Assembly (NCBI RefSeq): GCF_964275005.1
Contig: NC_092689.1
Location: 9,319,200-9,383,199, forward strand
DNA length: 64,000 nt
Origin: Diadema setosum
Taxonomy: Eukaryota > Echinodermata > Echinoidea > Diadematoida > Diadematidae
Reading direction: 5' to 3'
Every line of letters begins with the position of its first letter. The stretch's first letter is position 1. Position numbers and translations under genes: made by a program. A model generated the notes under the pieces. It did not search any database, was not told where the DNA came from, and saw nothing but the letters and a program-made list of their open reading frames with translations. This document shows, piece after piece, positions 1 through 30,089 of the stretch.

Positions 1-349
1 GGTTGGCGATTTTTGAAGGTGCGATTTTTAGCCATCAGCTTTATATCTCAAGCATAAGCCGCCATCGACATTTTGGTGGCTTCAAATCAAGTCGTTCCGT
101 TTTCAGGATTGGGTGGAAAACGCTGAGAAAATGTTCGAAGGAGCAAAGCGACCGAGCCGGGGGGGGGGGGGGGGGGGAGGGGGTGGAAGTGGACTGTGAC
201 TGGGTAGCCCTACTTCATGTGTATCTGTTGAAGTAAGATTTTAATAACCATAAGTTTTGGTACACAGACAAAGAAATGTATGTGAAAATCAGATTTCGGG
301 AGTGATCTTCGGGACTGATGCTTTTTTTTTTTTTTGGTGTCCATCATAG
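1..349. other. Intron of gene A between coding exons 1 and 2 (part)
   Basis: No gene seen. Holds a G run of about 18 at 160-178 and a T run just before the exon-2 acceptor (348-349). The short reading frames here are not recognisable. Confidence 0.6.
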
Positions 350-19603
<19,254 letters not shown>

Positions 19604-19651
19604 CGATGAGTCTCGGTGTGATACTGGTTCTCCTATGAGGGCATTCTCTGG

Positions 19652-21462
19652 GGGTGCACGTCACGAGACCGCCACCCACGAGTCATACAGCCCACGAGTT
19701 ATACAGCTCACAAGTCATACAGCCCACGAGTCATACAGCTCACAAGTCATACAGCCCACTAGTTATACAGCCCACGAGTTCGACACTAAGTAAATAAAGC
19801 CCACGAGTTCGACATCAAGTAAAATAAGCCCACGAGTGAGACAGCCCATGAGTTCGACACTCACGCTTAAAAGGCTCACGAGACCGACACTATGCAAACA
19901 AAGCCAACGAGACCGACACTACACGCTTAAAAGGCTCACGAGACCGTCGCTAGGCAAAGAAGGCCCACGAGACCGACAGGATGAACAGCGCCACCTATAG
20001 ACCAATTAATTGTATAGAGTGTCCAGATAATGGCATAAGGAAGATAAAATGTGAGAGATGGAAAAGGAGAGTTGCTAGGGTGTTACCCGTCAGTTGCCCT
20101 CCCTCACCAGCTGAAATGTTCAAGATCTTTAATTGCAATGTGTTTACGTGTGCGAGTGTTTGTGAAAAAGTAAACAGAATTCAGTAAAAGTGTGCATCGG
20201 ATCTTTCCACATTAACTTAAAAATGCCAAAACACCCTTGTTTCTCTTTTCGCAAAACACATATACATTTACTTTTAAAAAAATCAAATGATGTGGACATT
20301 CAGATCATCCAACTAGAAAAATAACCAGCTGTGAAACGAAGTTTACAAATAATAATAGAAATATTGCACAAAATAGTCAATGTTGCAGTGCACACCTGCT
20401 TTACATAATCTGGAGGGGGCGTCATCTGCGAAGGTGTTGATTTGATATAAATTCACAGAAAATAACGTAATCGTTTATTAAGGTAGCTTAACGATTCGGA
20501 ATAAGAAGATGCATCCATAAAAACAGATATCCTATTTCTTAAAAAACGCAATGTTTTGAGGAGAATAATTTACAAACATAAGCTACAAATCGAGGTAAAT
20601 CCCTGCGATATATCATCCGTTGAATGTCATACATTATAGTTACAGAGAAAAAAATACAAATTGAACTCTAAAACGTCTTAGCAGGTGGATAGGATATCTA
20701 ATAAGGCCTACTTAACTAGTGGAGCGAGAAAGGAAAGGGGAAAATTTACATCCTGTTCGTCTTCTAGCTAGAAATTTAGAAAGCCTATTAAATAGCACGG
20801 TGGCATTATCAAAAATCTAAAATCAAACAATGCATCGTTCTTGTCCTCTTTTATTTATTCTTCTTTTTTTTTGGGGGGGGGGGTCCATGAAGAGTACATT
20901 TTTATTTTAAAAAGTCGGTAACAATGTCACTCCCCGTAGCGTGACAGAACTGCCCCCTAAAAGCTACACGTGTAGAAATACATACTTGATGTCGTTGATA
21001 TGTAGATGGTGCCCTTCAATATTAGTTACAATCTCTCGCTCGATAGCGTGACGAAATTGCACCCGCCAGTATGAAATTTTCCCTTTCATGGAACACCCTG
21101 CACAAGGTACATACTTGTAATTGACATGAAGATGGCGCTGTTCATCCTGTCGGTCTCGTGAGCTTTCTTTCCTTGTGTCGGTCTCGTGAGCCTTCTTTGC
21201 CTGGTGTCTGTCTCGTGGGCTTTCTTTGCCTAATGTCGGTCTCGTGAGCCTCTTTTGCGTACTGTCGGTCTCGTGAACCTTTTAAGCGTAGTGTCGGTCT
21301 CATGGGCTTTCTTTGCGTGGTGTCAGTCTTGTAAGCCTTTTCTGCGTGGTGTCGAACTCATTGGCTGTATGACTCGTGAGCCGTATAACTCGTGAGCTGT
21401 ATGACTCAGGGACCTATTTTTGATGTCGGACTCGTGGACCGTATGACTCGTTGGTGAACCCG
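19652..21462. mobile_element. Foldback (TU-like) element 1 with tandem-repeat arms
   Basis: Flanked by an exact 8-bp duplication TTCTCTGG (19644-19651 and 21463-21470). Left end GGGTGCACGTCACGAG, right end CTCGTTGGTGAACCCG. The left arm (to about 20005) is about 15 tandem units: 16-bp CCCACGAGTCATACAG-type and about 30-bp CCCACGAGTTCGACACT-type with spacers. The right arm (about 21130-21462) carries the inverse units (TGTCGGTCTCGTGAGCC). Where the tandem units end, CGAGACCGACAGGATGAACA continues the inverted repeat inward. The middle (20006-21130) has no ORF of note. Long arms of short repeats with an 8-bp duplication match the design reported for sea-urchin TU elements. It starts 48 bp after the gene A stop. 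Confidence 0.85.
19793..19798 (+). promoter_or_regulatory. Candidate poly(A) signal for gene A inside a foldback element
   Basis: An AATAAA hexamer lies 190 nt after the gene A stop. The foldback element starts only 48 nt after the stop, and I see no AATAAA in those 48 nt. The gene may therefore end its transcripts in the transposon arm. Confidence 0.35.
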
Positions 21463-21731
21463 TTCTCTGGACCTGATAAACCTATGGAGAACTTGCTTTA
21501 TGTACGTGTAGTATTATCGGGGTCATCCCACGAGAGTGAAAACCAGAATTTCATACAGCCCACGAGTTCGACATTGAAATATAAACTCTATGAGTCATAC
21601 AGCCCTTGACCTCGACACTAGGTAACAACGTCACAGCACACGAGTTCGACAGATACAACACGGGTCTTAATGTGTCGGTCTCGTGGGCCTTGTTAGCTTT
21701 GTGTCGAACTCAGGAGCTGTATGACTCGTGG

Positions 21732-21910
21732 CAGTGGCGTACCGTGGGTCAAGACATTGGGGGGGCACCTCATGGCAGCAACATCAGAATTGCATAACGT
21801 AACAATACTATTAAATGCGAGCGAGCGGAGCGAGCGAGCTTGAAAATTTTGACATTTTACAGTCCCCAAACTGCCGTTTGTAGCTATATATAATAATATA
21901 TGTATGTATG

Positions 21911-21971
<61 letters not shown>

Positions 21972-24571
21972 TTGCTTTGGAAATTAAGGGGGTTGCACCG
22001 GGCGCAACTGCTGGCAGTTGCTGGCAGTTGCTGGCAGTAACATCACGAGAATGGCATAACGATTAAATGCGAGCGAGCGAAGCGAGTGAGCTTGAAAATT
22101 TTGACATTTTATAGTCCAAAAACTGCCGTTTTTAGCTATATTTTTTCGCTTTGGAAATGAAGGCGCAACTGCTGGCAGTTACTGACAGCAACATCAGGAG
22201 AATTGTATAGCGATTAAATGCGAGCGAGCGAAGCGAGCGAGCTTGAAAATTTTGACATTTTACAGTCCCAAAACTGCCGTTTGTAGCTATATTTCTTCGA
22301 TTTGGAAATTAAGGAGAGGGGGCGCACCGGGCGCAACTGCTGGCAGTTACTGACAGCAACATCAGGAGAATTGCATAACGATTAAATGCGAGCGAGGGAA
22401 GCGAGCGAGCTTGAAAATGTTGACATTTTACAGTCCCAAAACTGCCGTTTGTAGCTATATTTTTTCGCTTTGGAAATTAAGGGGAGGGCCTGGGCGCACC
22501 GGGCACAACTGCTGGCAATTACTGACAGCAACATCAGGAGAATTGCATAACGATTAAATGCGAGCGAGCGAAGCGAGCGAGCTTGAAAATTTTGACATTT
22601 TATAGTCCCAAAACTGCCGTTTTTAGCTATATTTTTTCGCTTTGGAAATTAAGGGGAGGGGGCGCACCTCGCGCAACTGCTGGCAGTTAGTTACAGCAAC
22701 ATCAGGAGAATTGCATAGCGATTAAATGCGAGCGAGCGAAGCGAGCGATCTTGAAATTTTTGACATTTTACAGTCCCATAACTGCCGTTTGTAGCTATAT
22801 TTTTTTCGATTTGAAAATTAAGGAGAGGGGGCGCACCGGGCGCACCTGCTGGCAATTACTGACAGCAACATCAGAAGAATTGCATAACGATTAAATGCGA
22901 GCGAGGGAAGCGAGCGAGCTTGAAAATTTTGACATTTTACAGTCCCAAAACTGCCGTTTGTAGCTATATTTTTTCGCTTTGAAAATTAAGGAGAGGGCCT
23001 GGGCGCACCGGGCACAACTGCTGGCAATTACTGACAGCAACATCGGGAGAATTGCATAACGATTAAATGCGAGCGAGCGAAGCGAGCGAGCTTGAAAATT
23101 TTGACATTTTATAGTCCCAAAACTGCCGTTTTTAGCTATATTTTTTCGCTTTGGAAATTAAGGGGAGGGGGCGCACCGGGCGCAACTGCTGGCAGTTACT
23201 TACAGCAACATCAGGAGAATTGCATAGCGATTAAATGCGAGCGAGCGAAGCGAGTGAGCTTGAAAATTTTGACATTTTACAGTCCCAAAACTGCCGTTTG
23301 TAGCTATATTTTTTTCGATTTGAAAATTAAGGAGAGGGGGCGCACCGGGCGCAACTGCTGGCAATTACTGACAGCAACATCAGGAGAATTGCATAACGAT
23401 TAAATGCGAGCGAGGGAAGCGAGCGGGCTTGAAAATTTTGACATTTTACAGTCCCAAAACTGCCGTTTGAAGATTAGCTATATTTTTTCGCTTTGGAAAT
23501 TAAGGAGAGGGCCTGGGCGCACCGGGCACAACTGCTGGCAATTACTGACAGCAACATCGGGAGAATTGCATAACGATTAAATGCGAGCGAGCGAAGCGAG
23601 CGAGCTTGAAATTTTTGACATTTTATAGTCCCAAAACTGCCGTTTGTAGCTATATATTTTTCGCTTTGGAAATTAAGGGGAGGGGGCGCACCGGGCGCAA
23701 CTGCTGGCAATTACTTACAGCAACATCAGGAGAATTGCATAACGATTAAATGCGAGCGAGCGAAGCGAGCGAGCGAAGCGAGCGAGCTTGAAAATTTTGA
23801 CATTAACACAGTCCAAAAACTGTCGTTTGTAGCTACATTATATATTTTTTCGCTTTGGAGGGCCTGGGCGCCCGGTGCGCCCCCTGGATCCGCCACTGGT
23901 AGTCAAGGGTGTCGGTTTATGTTTATGATTGGGGGAGGTATGACCAGCGAGGGGGCGTCGAAGTGACCAAGCGGGAGAAGGATGTCCAAAATCTGCACTT
24001 TGTATAGAGCATCCCCTAATTTGTTTGTGTTTGTGAGTGTGTGTGTTTCATATAGATGGAAAAGTTAGGAAATAGCCAAGGTCAAGTCTAATTATTGGCA
24101 ATGCAAGGCATTTTAATATAGACTAGTATGTAAAGCAACACTGCAAAATCAATGATCAAGCTTTGATAGCAAATGTGTACAACCTATCAAACATCACATT
24201 GCGCAACATTGCAGCGACTCTTTTTGCCATTCCGATGTTCTGAGTACACTGCGCACATCCTGCTTGTATTCAAAATGCCAACCAGGAATCACACTGAATC
24301 ACAATCTTTTGTCGTCTCCGGGCTTTTTGAACAATGTTTCACTATAATACCTTTTTAATTATATGGTTATAAGAAATCTTAGAAAAATATCTTTTTTCTT
24401 GATCATCCTTTCATGTCGATTTCAAAAGTAGTTCACTAACCCTTGAATTACCATTTTGGTAGGGTTTTTTTTTTCTTTTTTTTTCTTTTTTTTCTTCTTT
24501 TTTTTTTAACCAGCGGATTGGGGGGGGGCACGTGCCCCCCCCCCCCATGCCCCCCCGTAGTTACGCCACTG
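21732..24571. mobile_element. hAT-like non-autonomous DNA transposon carrying a satellite
   Basis: Left end CAGTGGCGTACCGTGGG and right end CCCCGTAGTTACGCCACTG share the inverted terminal CAGTGGCGTA. The flanks are the exact 8-bp duplication ACTCGTGG (21724-21731, 24572-24579), as expected of hAT-superfamily insertion. No transposase ORF. The inside holds the 169-bp satellite (21760-23880), then a second transposon-like end GGATCCGCCACTG near 23899, and G/C runs around CACGTG near 24532. Confidence 0.82.
21760..23880. repeat. 169-bp satellite in a three-unit higher-order array
   Basis: About 12 copies of a unit with TTAAATGCGAGCGAGCGAAG, TTGACATTTTACAGTCCC, CAAAACTGCCGTTTGTAGCT and GGGCGCACCGGGCGCAACTG. 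TTAAATGCGAG starts at about 22382, 22554, 22722, 22891, 23063, 23231, 23400, 23577 and 23746, so spacings repeat 172, 168, 169. Unit-specific variants (GGGCCTGGGCG, then GGGGAGGGGGCG, then GGAGAGGGGGCG) recur every third copy. Earlier copies (21811-22214) are irregular and hold a TATG/TA microsatellite (21897-21971). Confidence 0.9.
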
Positions 24572-24623
24572 ACTCGTGGGCTGTATTTTTTATGTCGGTC
24601 TCGTGACGTGCACCCGTATCATC

Positions 24624-25389
24624 AAGGGTCAATGACTGACTTTCCGTTCTTCTACCAAGTAACAGTAATACAAGACTTGCTACCATGATCTCTCAAGGAA
24701 GCTGTTTGTTTGGTATTTCTGTTGTTTCGTGAGGCACTGTATAATTATGATATTGTAGTACACTTGTTGGTGTCGACTACATGTTATTTGAATATGCCTC
24801 TGTCTTTATTTGTTGGTGTTTACTTGTTTTGATGAGTACTGTCAGGAAATGCTGTATCGCACCATGCCATAGGTTGTCCCTACAACCTGATTAAGAATCA
24901 CTTGCATTCGTTAACAAGGGTTCAATTCCATCTATTTTTCCTGCAAACAATTTTGTGCAACATTATCAGATACAGCTATATTTCATCAACTTAAAGAAAA
25001 AAACACAGGACGATTATGTGGAAGACATGGCAAAGAAAAGGATTGCTCTATTTATGAACAAACCAACAAGTGCTGATGGAAAAGATAGCTGAGAATGCTC
25101 TCACAGAGAAGTTATACACCATGGGAGCAGTACTGTGTTGAATTTTGAACTGGAAACAAAATTGTATTTTTCAGTGTTGTCTGTCTAGTTTATTATTACG
25201 CATTTAATGTTCATGTACATAGTTTACTTACTGTAGTTTTGTGTTTGATGTGTTTGTGTACAAAAATGTATACACGAATTTCATTTCTCTCCTCACTGTC
25301 ATGATACGCGCAAGATGATTGAATAATTCTGTAATGAACACGACTTTTAGCATCTGTGAGGAGCAAAGATATAAAAATATTGACTTTCT
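24624..25389. other. Intergenic stretch: nothing firm recognised
   Basis: AT-rich; may include the 5' part of the Tx1-like LINE that becomes recognisable at about 25390. Confidence 0.4.
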
Positions 25390-26600
25390 GAAATGGAAAG
25401 ATGCAAATATTTTTGTCTACAAGACACCCATTTTTTTTTTCGAATTAGAGGAAGACATACATGGACGGAGTGGGAAGGAGGGGTTTATATTCATATAAAT
25501 CACATAACTCAATTTGCTATCAAAAAGATAAAGTGTGATACTGATGAAAGCTTTGTAGCTGCTAGCACCCAGTGTGGTTTCTAGAATTCTCATTTTAGTT
25601 GTGTTATATGGGCCAAAAAAAAATGAAAATCTTGAATTTCATTTATGTATAGGAAATATCTTAGTGAATTACAATAATCCACACAAACTTCTTTGTGGTG
25701 ACCAAAATTTGGTACAGTGTACACTGGTGAATGGAATTGGATACTTTCAGTTATCTTTGACTCTTTAATGGAAAAGTAGAGGAAAAGTACTAGAAAATAC
25801 AAATTATTTTGGTCTGATGGATCCATGGTGTCATCTTCACTCTGGTATAAAATTTTATACCTTCAATAGACAAATTTGAAGCAAAGTAGAATGGATTTTT
25901 TTTCTTCGTGTCATCAGGTATATTTTCTTTGGTCAAGGAAGTGTAAGTGAAAAAATCTGAATTTGCTGACTTTATGAAGGAAAAGGTTGCTGAGGTTACC
26001 TTTCAGAATCTCTATATTGCCTATCTTGATGGTGAACATTTTTAAGATGTCAGTAAAGAGGATTACAGATTTGTAATTGATGATCAGTTATTTTTCGACA
26101 AACTGTTGATGAAAATGAGAGAAGCGACAATTTCGAATGCTATTCGACAGAAAACGTAGAAAAAGTAGAAATTAGAAAATGATCTTGTTAATGAGGTAAT
26201 TGAAATGTAAATTGATAGCTTGATGACACTACGGCCTGAAGGTGATAAAGTGAGACATTTTATCAAAACCTGGAGAACAATTTCCTTGTTAGCGGTTGTT
26301 TATAAGATCTTATCAAGTTGTATTGCGATAGACTTAAAAAGCTATTCTTGCTATTCAGGTTTTGTGATGGGATGATTAATTTCATATGATATATTTGCCT
26401 TTTCTGAAAAAAAGATAAGGTACCTGGGATGATTTTGCTAATTATTTTCGAAAAGGGGTTTGATATTGTCTGTCACCACTCTTTGTTCAAACTCCTTTCT
26501 TTTTTTAAGTTTGATGATTCTGTCAGGTGAATGAATTTACTGCACGATAATGTTTATTTAAGTGTTCTGGTGAATGGGGAATTTTAACACGTACATTTCG
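25390..26600 (+). mobile_element. Tx1/L1-like LINE relic (endonuclease and RT pieces)
   Basis: + strand reading gives KYFCLQDTHFFF (25402-), ILVVLYGPKKNENLEFHLC (about 25583-), NNPHKLLCGDQNLVQ (endonuclease), later WRTISLLAVVYKILSSCIA (about 26272-26330) and PGMILLIIFEKGFDIVCHHS (about 26425-). These match the L1/Tx1 order in which RT has NWRPISLLNxDYKIL and DFEKAFD. Many stops and frameshifts; old. An A run at 26718-26734 lies downstream. Confidence 0.72.
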
Positions 26601-28835
26601 TACATTTATTGGTACATTTATTCTGTAATGGGTACCCTTAAGAAGTTTAGTTAAAAGTGACAGTCGTTCCGACATCTCTTTGTATAAACGATAATCAGTA
26701 ATAATGGAAGAAATGTAAAAAAAAAAAAAAAAAAATGGGTTATGGCTGAAGATACGAGGATGAATGGTCATTTCTTTCATTTCATGGAATAAAACTGGAA
26801 ATGTCTACCTGGTATTCTTGTCTGAATCTTTTCAGTTTGTTAGTTGAGTTTCTAAAATTGAGGTTCTGTAAACGGCTCAAGCACCACTTCTGCCTGTAGA
26901 GAAAACGTAGACTCACTTGATGTCGATATAATGATGAACACATTTATTTCCGTCATACCTATGAATTATCTGATATCATTTTCAGTCATTTGTTGTAGAT
27001 TATAGTTGCTAGCTTTTTTGTCGCTTTTATTTTTTACCATATTATTATACAAATAACAGGTTGTTTGCATAGAGAGAGTTTGTCTCTTTAGATGAATCAT
27101 ACTTTTGACCCATGGAACATTCATCACAGGTGAGAACTTTGTACTACAAAATGCAGTGCATAATAAATTAGAAATTCTTTCAAAAAATTCTAATTTTTGC
27201 ACACTCATTTGCATCACTAACTTGCATAATTGTGCAAATTTCATGTTCATCGGCATAGATAAGAAATCAAATTTTGCATGAATTGTTTTCATATACTTTA
27301 TAGAATATTTCAACCAAATTAGCCATTTATATTAAATGCATAGGCCTATATATCTTTAAATATTTATATGTTTATATTTATATTTGCATGGATACAGAGT
27401 GTCTCTTTGGATGAAAAAAATTGAATTGCCCTAGGGAACATCTTTGCCAAGTAGGACATTTGCACTAAAAATGCAGCGTTTACCCCCTTAACAAGTCTAC
27501 TATATATTCTTCTCAGGACAAATATTTGTTACCGCGTGGGAGGCTTTCTTTTCATACAGTAAAAAAAAAAAAAAAAAAACTTGCCCAAACACTGCCAGGC
27601 GCCCGCGACATATTCGCAGAAAGCCTTCCCAGAAGGTGAAAACCTTGGTAGACCTCAATCAGAACGTGCGTTACGTGAGAAATACCCCATCAGAACGTGA
27701 AGGCTGGAGGGCAGGTACTGGCATCCGTCCATGATGGACCACAGGCCGGATGGTATATGACGCCATTGAGTATCCGAGACTCGGGTTCCCCTTTTCCCCC
27801 ACGGCACGCACGGGTACCATGACACACCGTGAGAAATCTTAACAAGACCTAACGAATCGTGAATACATAATTATATAAGAACAAAAATGGACAGAATCCC
27901 ACGGAGCAAACGGGACTGTTGTCGGTAAGGACATGGTTAGCATCACGTGAACGTATCAATACTTGGTCCAAGAAGATTGGGGCGGGAGGGGGGAAAGGGT
28001 CTCTCGTAACTCCTGCCAGGTCTTAGCCGGGGGAAAAAAACACATGAATTTTGATACTTTTCAAATGGCCTACTGTGATTTGATAAGCACATTCGATATC
28101 ATGTACTGTTCATAAGCAGTTTCCAGGCGTTTGAAGAGATGTATTGCTATATTATAATGACGTTATCATTGATTAGTATGACCAAAACTTAAGTAAGAGA
28201 AGCTAGAGGGGAAAACTTGAAGAGAAAACAAACCATCCAAACTTTTCGATATGTTCTTTTAGATTACGAAAGACACAGTGCACAAGCGACATAACTATGT
28301 GTAACGTTAATTGTTCTTCGTAATGAATGCGATTATTAAAAAAAAAAGATATTTTATTTCTACCTCCTTATTTCCCATTTTTCCAAATATTTTCAGAACC
28401 CAAACACTGATTCTCCTTCTGTTTAAAGAAGACCCAAGAAAAACCTGTGAAATGTAGGACTCTGCATATTAAACCTAGTTTCATAGCGTATTTGAACCAC
28501 GGCCAATATCGGTACTGGAAAAATGCTTAGTCATTGGCGGACTTTAATCAACTTTGAAAAATCCGAACGATCGTAATTTGTACATGCACATGATAAATGC
28601 GTTGGAGATTTCTTTTTTTTTTCTCTCTCTCTCTCTCTCTCTCAGCGGTACAATGTCCATCTAAGGTGATACTCTACACGTCGATAGGCAGCCAGCAGGA
28701 TTCTAAGAATAAAGCACCGGTTTCTTCCTTTCATTTTTTTCTTTTTTTGCTCGTGTTCATCTGAGAATAGCTGACTTCATTTTTTTATTAAAGTATATTT
28801 TCATTCTCTAGTCCGATCAGAGAGACAAATATATA
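26601..28835. other. Intergenic stretch upstream of gene B: no gene seen
   Basis: Possible further decay of the Tx1-like LINE at its start. A GC-richer block at 27585-27830, after an A run at 27561-27579, has no recognisable product. A TC dinucleotide run lies at 28622-28643. The end holds the presumed promoter of gene B. Confidence 0.45.
28622..28643. repeat. TC microsatellite
   Basis: About 11 TC units, some 200 bp upstream of the presumed first exon of gene B. Confidence 0.9.
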
Positions 28836-29022
28836 TCAGTGGCATCCAGTGAAAGCAATTGTATATTGGTGACTTGTCGAAAGAATACCAGTGGGTAAAC
28901 AGCGGTGACAAATTATTGATTTCAAGTAGGGACTGTGTAACGCGAGGAGGGCCATTGGTGGAACCATGCACGACACATAACAGAATTTTGGTCTTGTGAG
29001 TCGTGGGACAAGCTGTTCATCG
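28836..29022 (+). promoter_or_regulatory. Gene B non-coding first exon and core promoter region
   Basis: A block starting GTGGCATCCAGT near 28838 and ending at a GTAAGT donor (29023) is similar to a block at 54784-54970 upstream of gene C. After the donor both continue with a similar intron start (ATACATTTTCTGTA-like). The natural partner is the acceptor at 32944-32945, whose exon starts 45 nt before the gene B ATG. I read this as a 5' untranslated exon. The upstream limit is a guess. An AT-rich stretch around 28788-28798 and AAATATATAT at about 28829 could hold a TATA element. Confidence 0.6.
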
Positions 29023-29609
29023 GTAAGTATCAAATGCATTTTCTGTAAAGCTATACGTTTGTCGTATAAGAGGAATAACCATGACCGACCTTACAATATA
29101 ATACGAGTCCACGCAGCTAATACACACCCATCTAAAACCTGGTACATTATTGTGACTGATAACATTAAATGACTGTACAGATTTTTTTTTTTCAAATGAA
29201 ATAGGTCAGACATATCTTTTCAAATTTTCGCATTGTTGTATAATGATCTCAGTGATTTAGCAAGAGAATGCCATTCGGTTAAAGAAAAAAAACAATAAAT
29301 ACACGCTGCAAATTATGCTTTGAACATTCGGAAAGCGACATATTTAACTCTCAATATATGAAACGACTGAATCTGCTGATGAATAAATTGTAGGTAATGT
29401 CAGAAAGTGACAGTTCGTCACTGTCAAACTTTGTCCCTACATTCCATGATTTGAAGTTGTACTAATGTCAAGTGATATCTATAATTATGTAAGATTCCGA
29501 AATATCCATCTTAATTCTTACATAATCTTGTGTAAAGTATTCTCTTTTCTACAAATCTTTTCATGTATTACATTAAAATGATATCATTTCGAGTAAGTTT
29601 GTATAAAAT

Positions 29610-30085
29610 TACTTGACTTACTTGACTTTATGAAGACGGGTAGTATCTCCCGAGATCCATGGATGATGTCCCTCCAGCGAGGGCTCTCTGTCCCCCATAT
29701 TCGCTATGTCAGTGTGTGATGCAGTCCACTTTAAGTGTATGCGTATTTTGGGCGAGGCCGTCCGCGCCTAGCTCTTCCAATTAGTGGTGAGTGCAATGCT
29801 AGCTCAGGTGTTGTTCGGCATGCCCAGCAACTAGTCTTAGCCTCCTCTTTGCTTCTTTGGAGGTTTTTTTTTTTTTTTCTTTGAAGTTCTTAGTTGGTGA
29901 TCCTCATAAAAAGTAATCCCAAACATTGTTGTGTAAAACAGGTACCTACGATCTTAGTCGTTTAGCACGTTTAGTCATAGTCCAGATTTCAGACCCATAT
30001 AGAAGTAGGCTACTGACTCAGCTGTGGCAGTGAAGAGAAGGACTTTGGGGTCCTTCCGCAGACCTGATCTATACAGCTTTTAATC
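29610..30085 (-). mobile_element. RTE-like LINE C-terminal fragment
   Basis: On the - strand: IRSGLRKDPKVLLFTATAES, then YMGLKSG and TMTKRAKRL, the position of the usual LYGSETWTMTK block, followed by RLRLVAGHAEQH, GRARRGRPRPKY and MGDREPSLEGHHPWISGD near the end. This is the C-terminal tail common in RTE-type LINEs and relatives. Frames are interrupted. It lies in the first (5' UTR) intron of gene B. Confidence 0.65.
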
Positions 30086-30089
30086 TGAC

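Larger units (their letters stand above)
21519..24615. mobile_element. Foldback (TU-like) element 2, interrupted by a hAT-like element
   Basis: Begins GGGGTCATCCCACGAG after GTATTATC (21511-21518) and ends CTCGTGACGTGCACCC before GTATCATC (24616-24623): an 8-bp duplication with one mismatch. Units such as CAGCCCACGAGTTCGACA mark it as the same family as element 1. Without the insertion at 21732-24571 and its duplication it is only about 250 bp, a miniature family member. Confidence 0.8.

Noticed and set aside
21760-23880. Regular repeats as a CRISPR-like array
   Set aside because: Units are contiguous 169-bp satellite copies without unique spacers, in animal DNA.
27585-27830. GC-richer block as an RNA gene or SINE
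   Set aside because: No A/B boxes at proper spacing, no clear fold and no repeat copy in the window.
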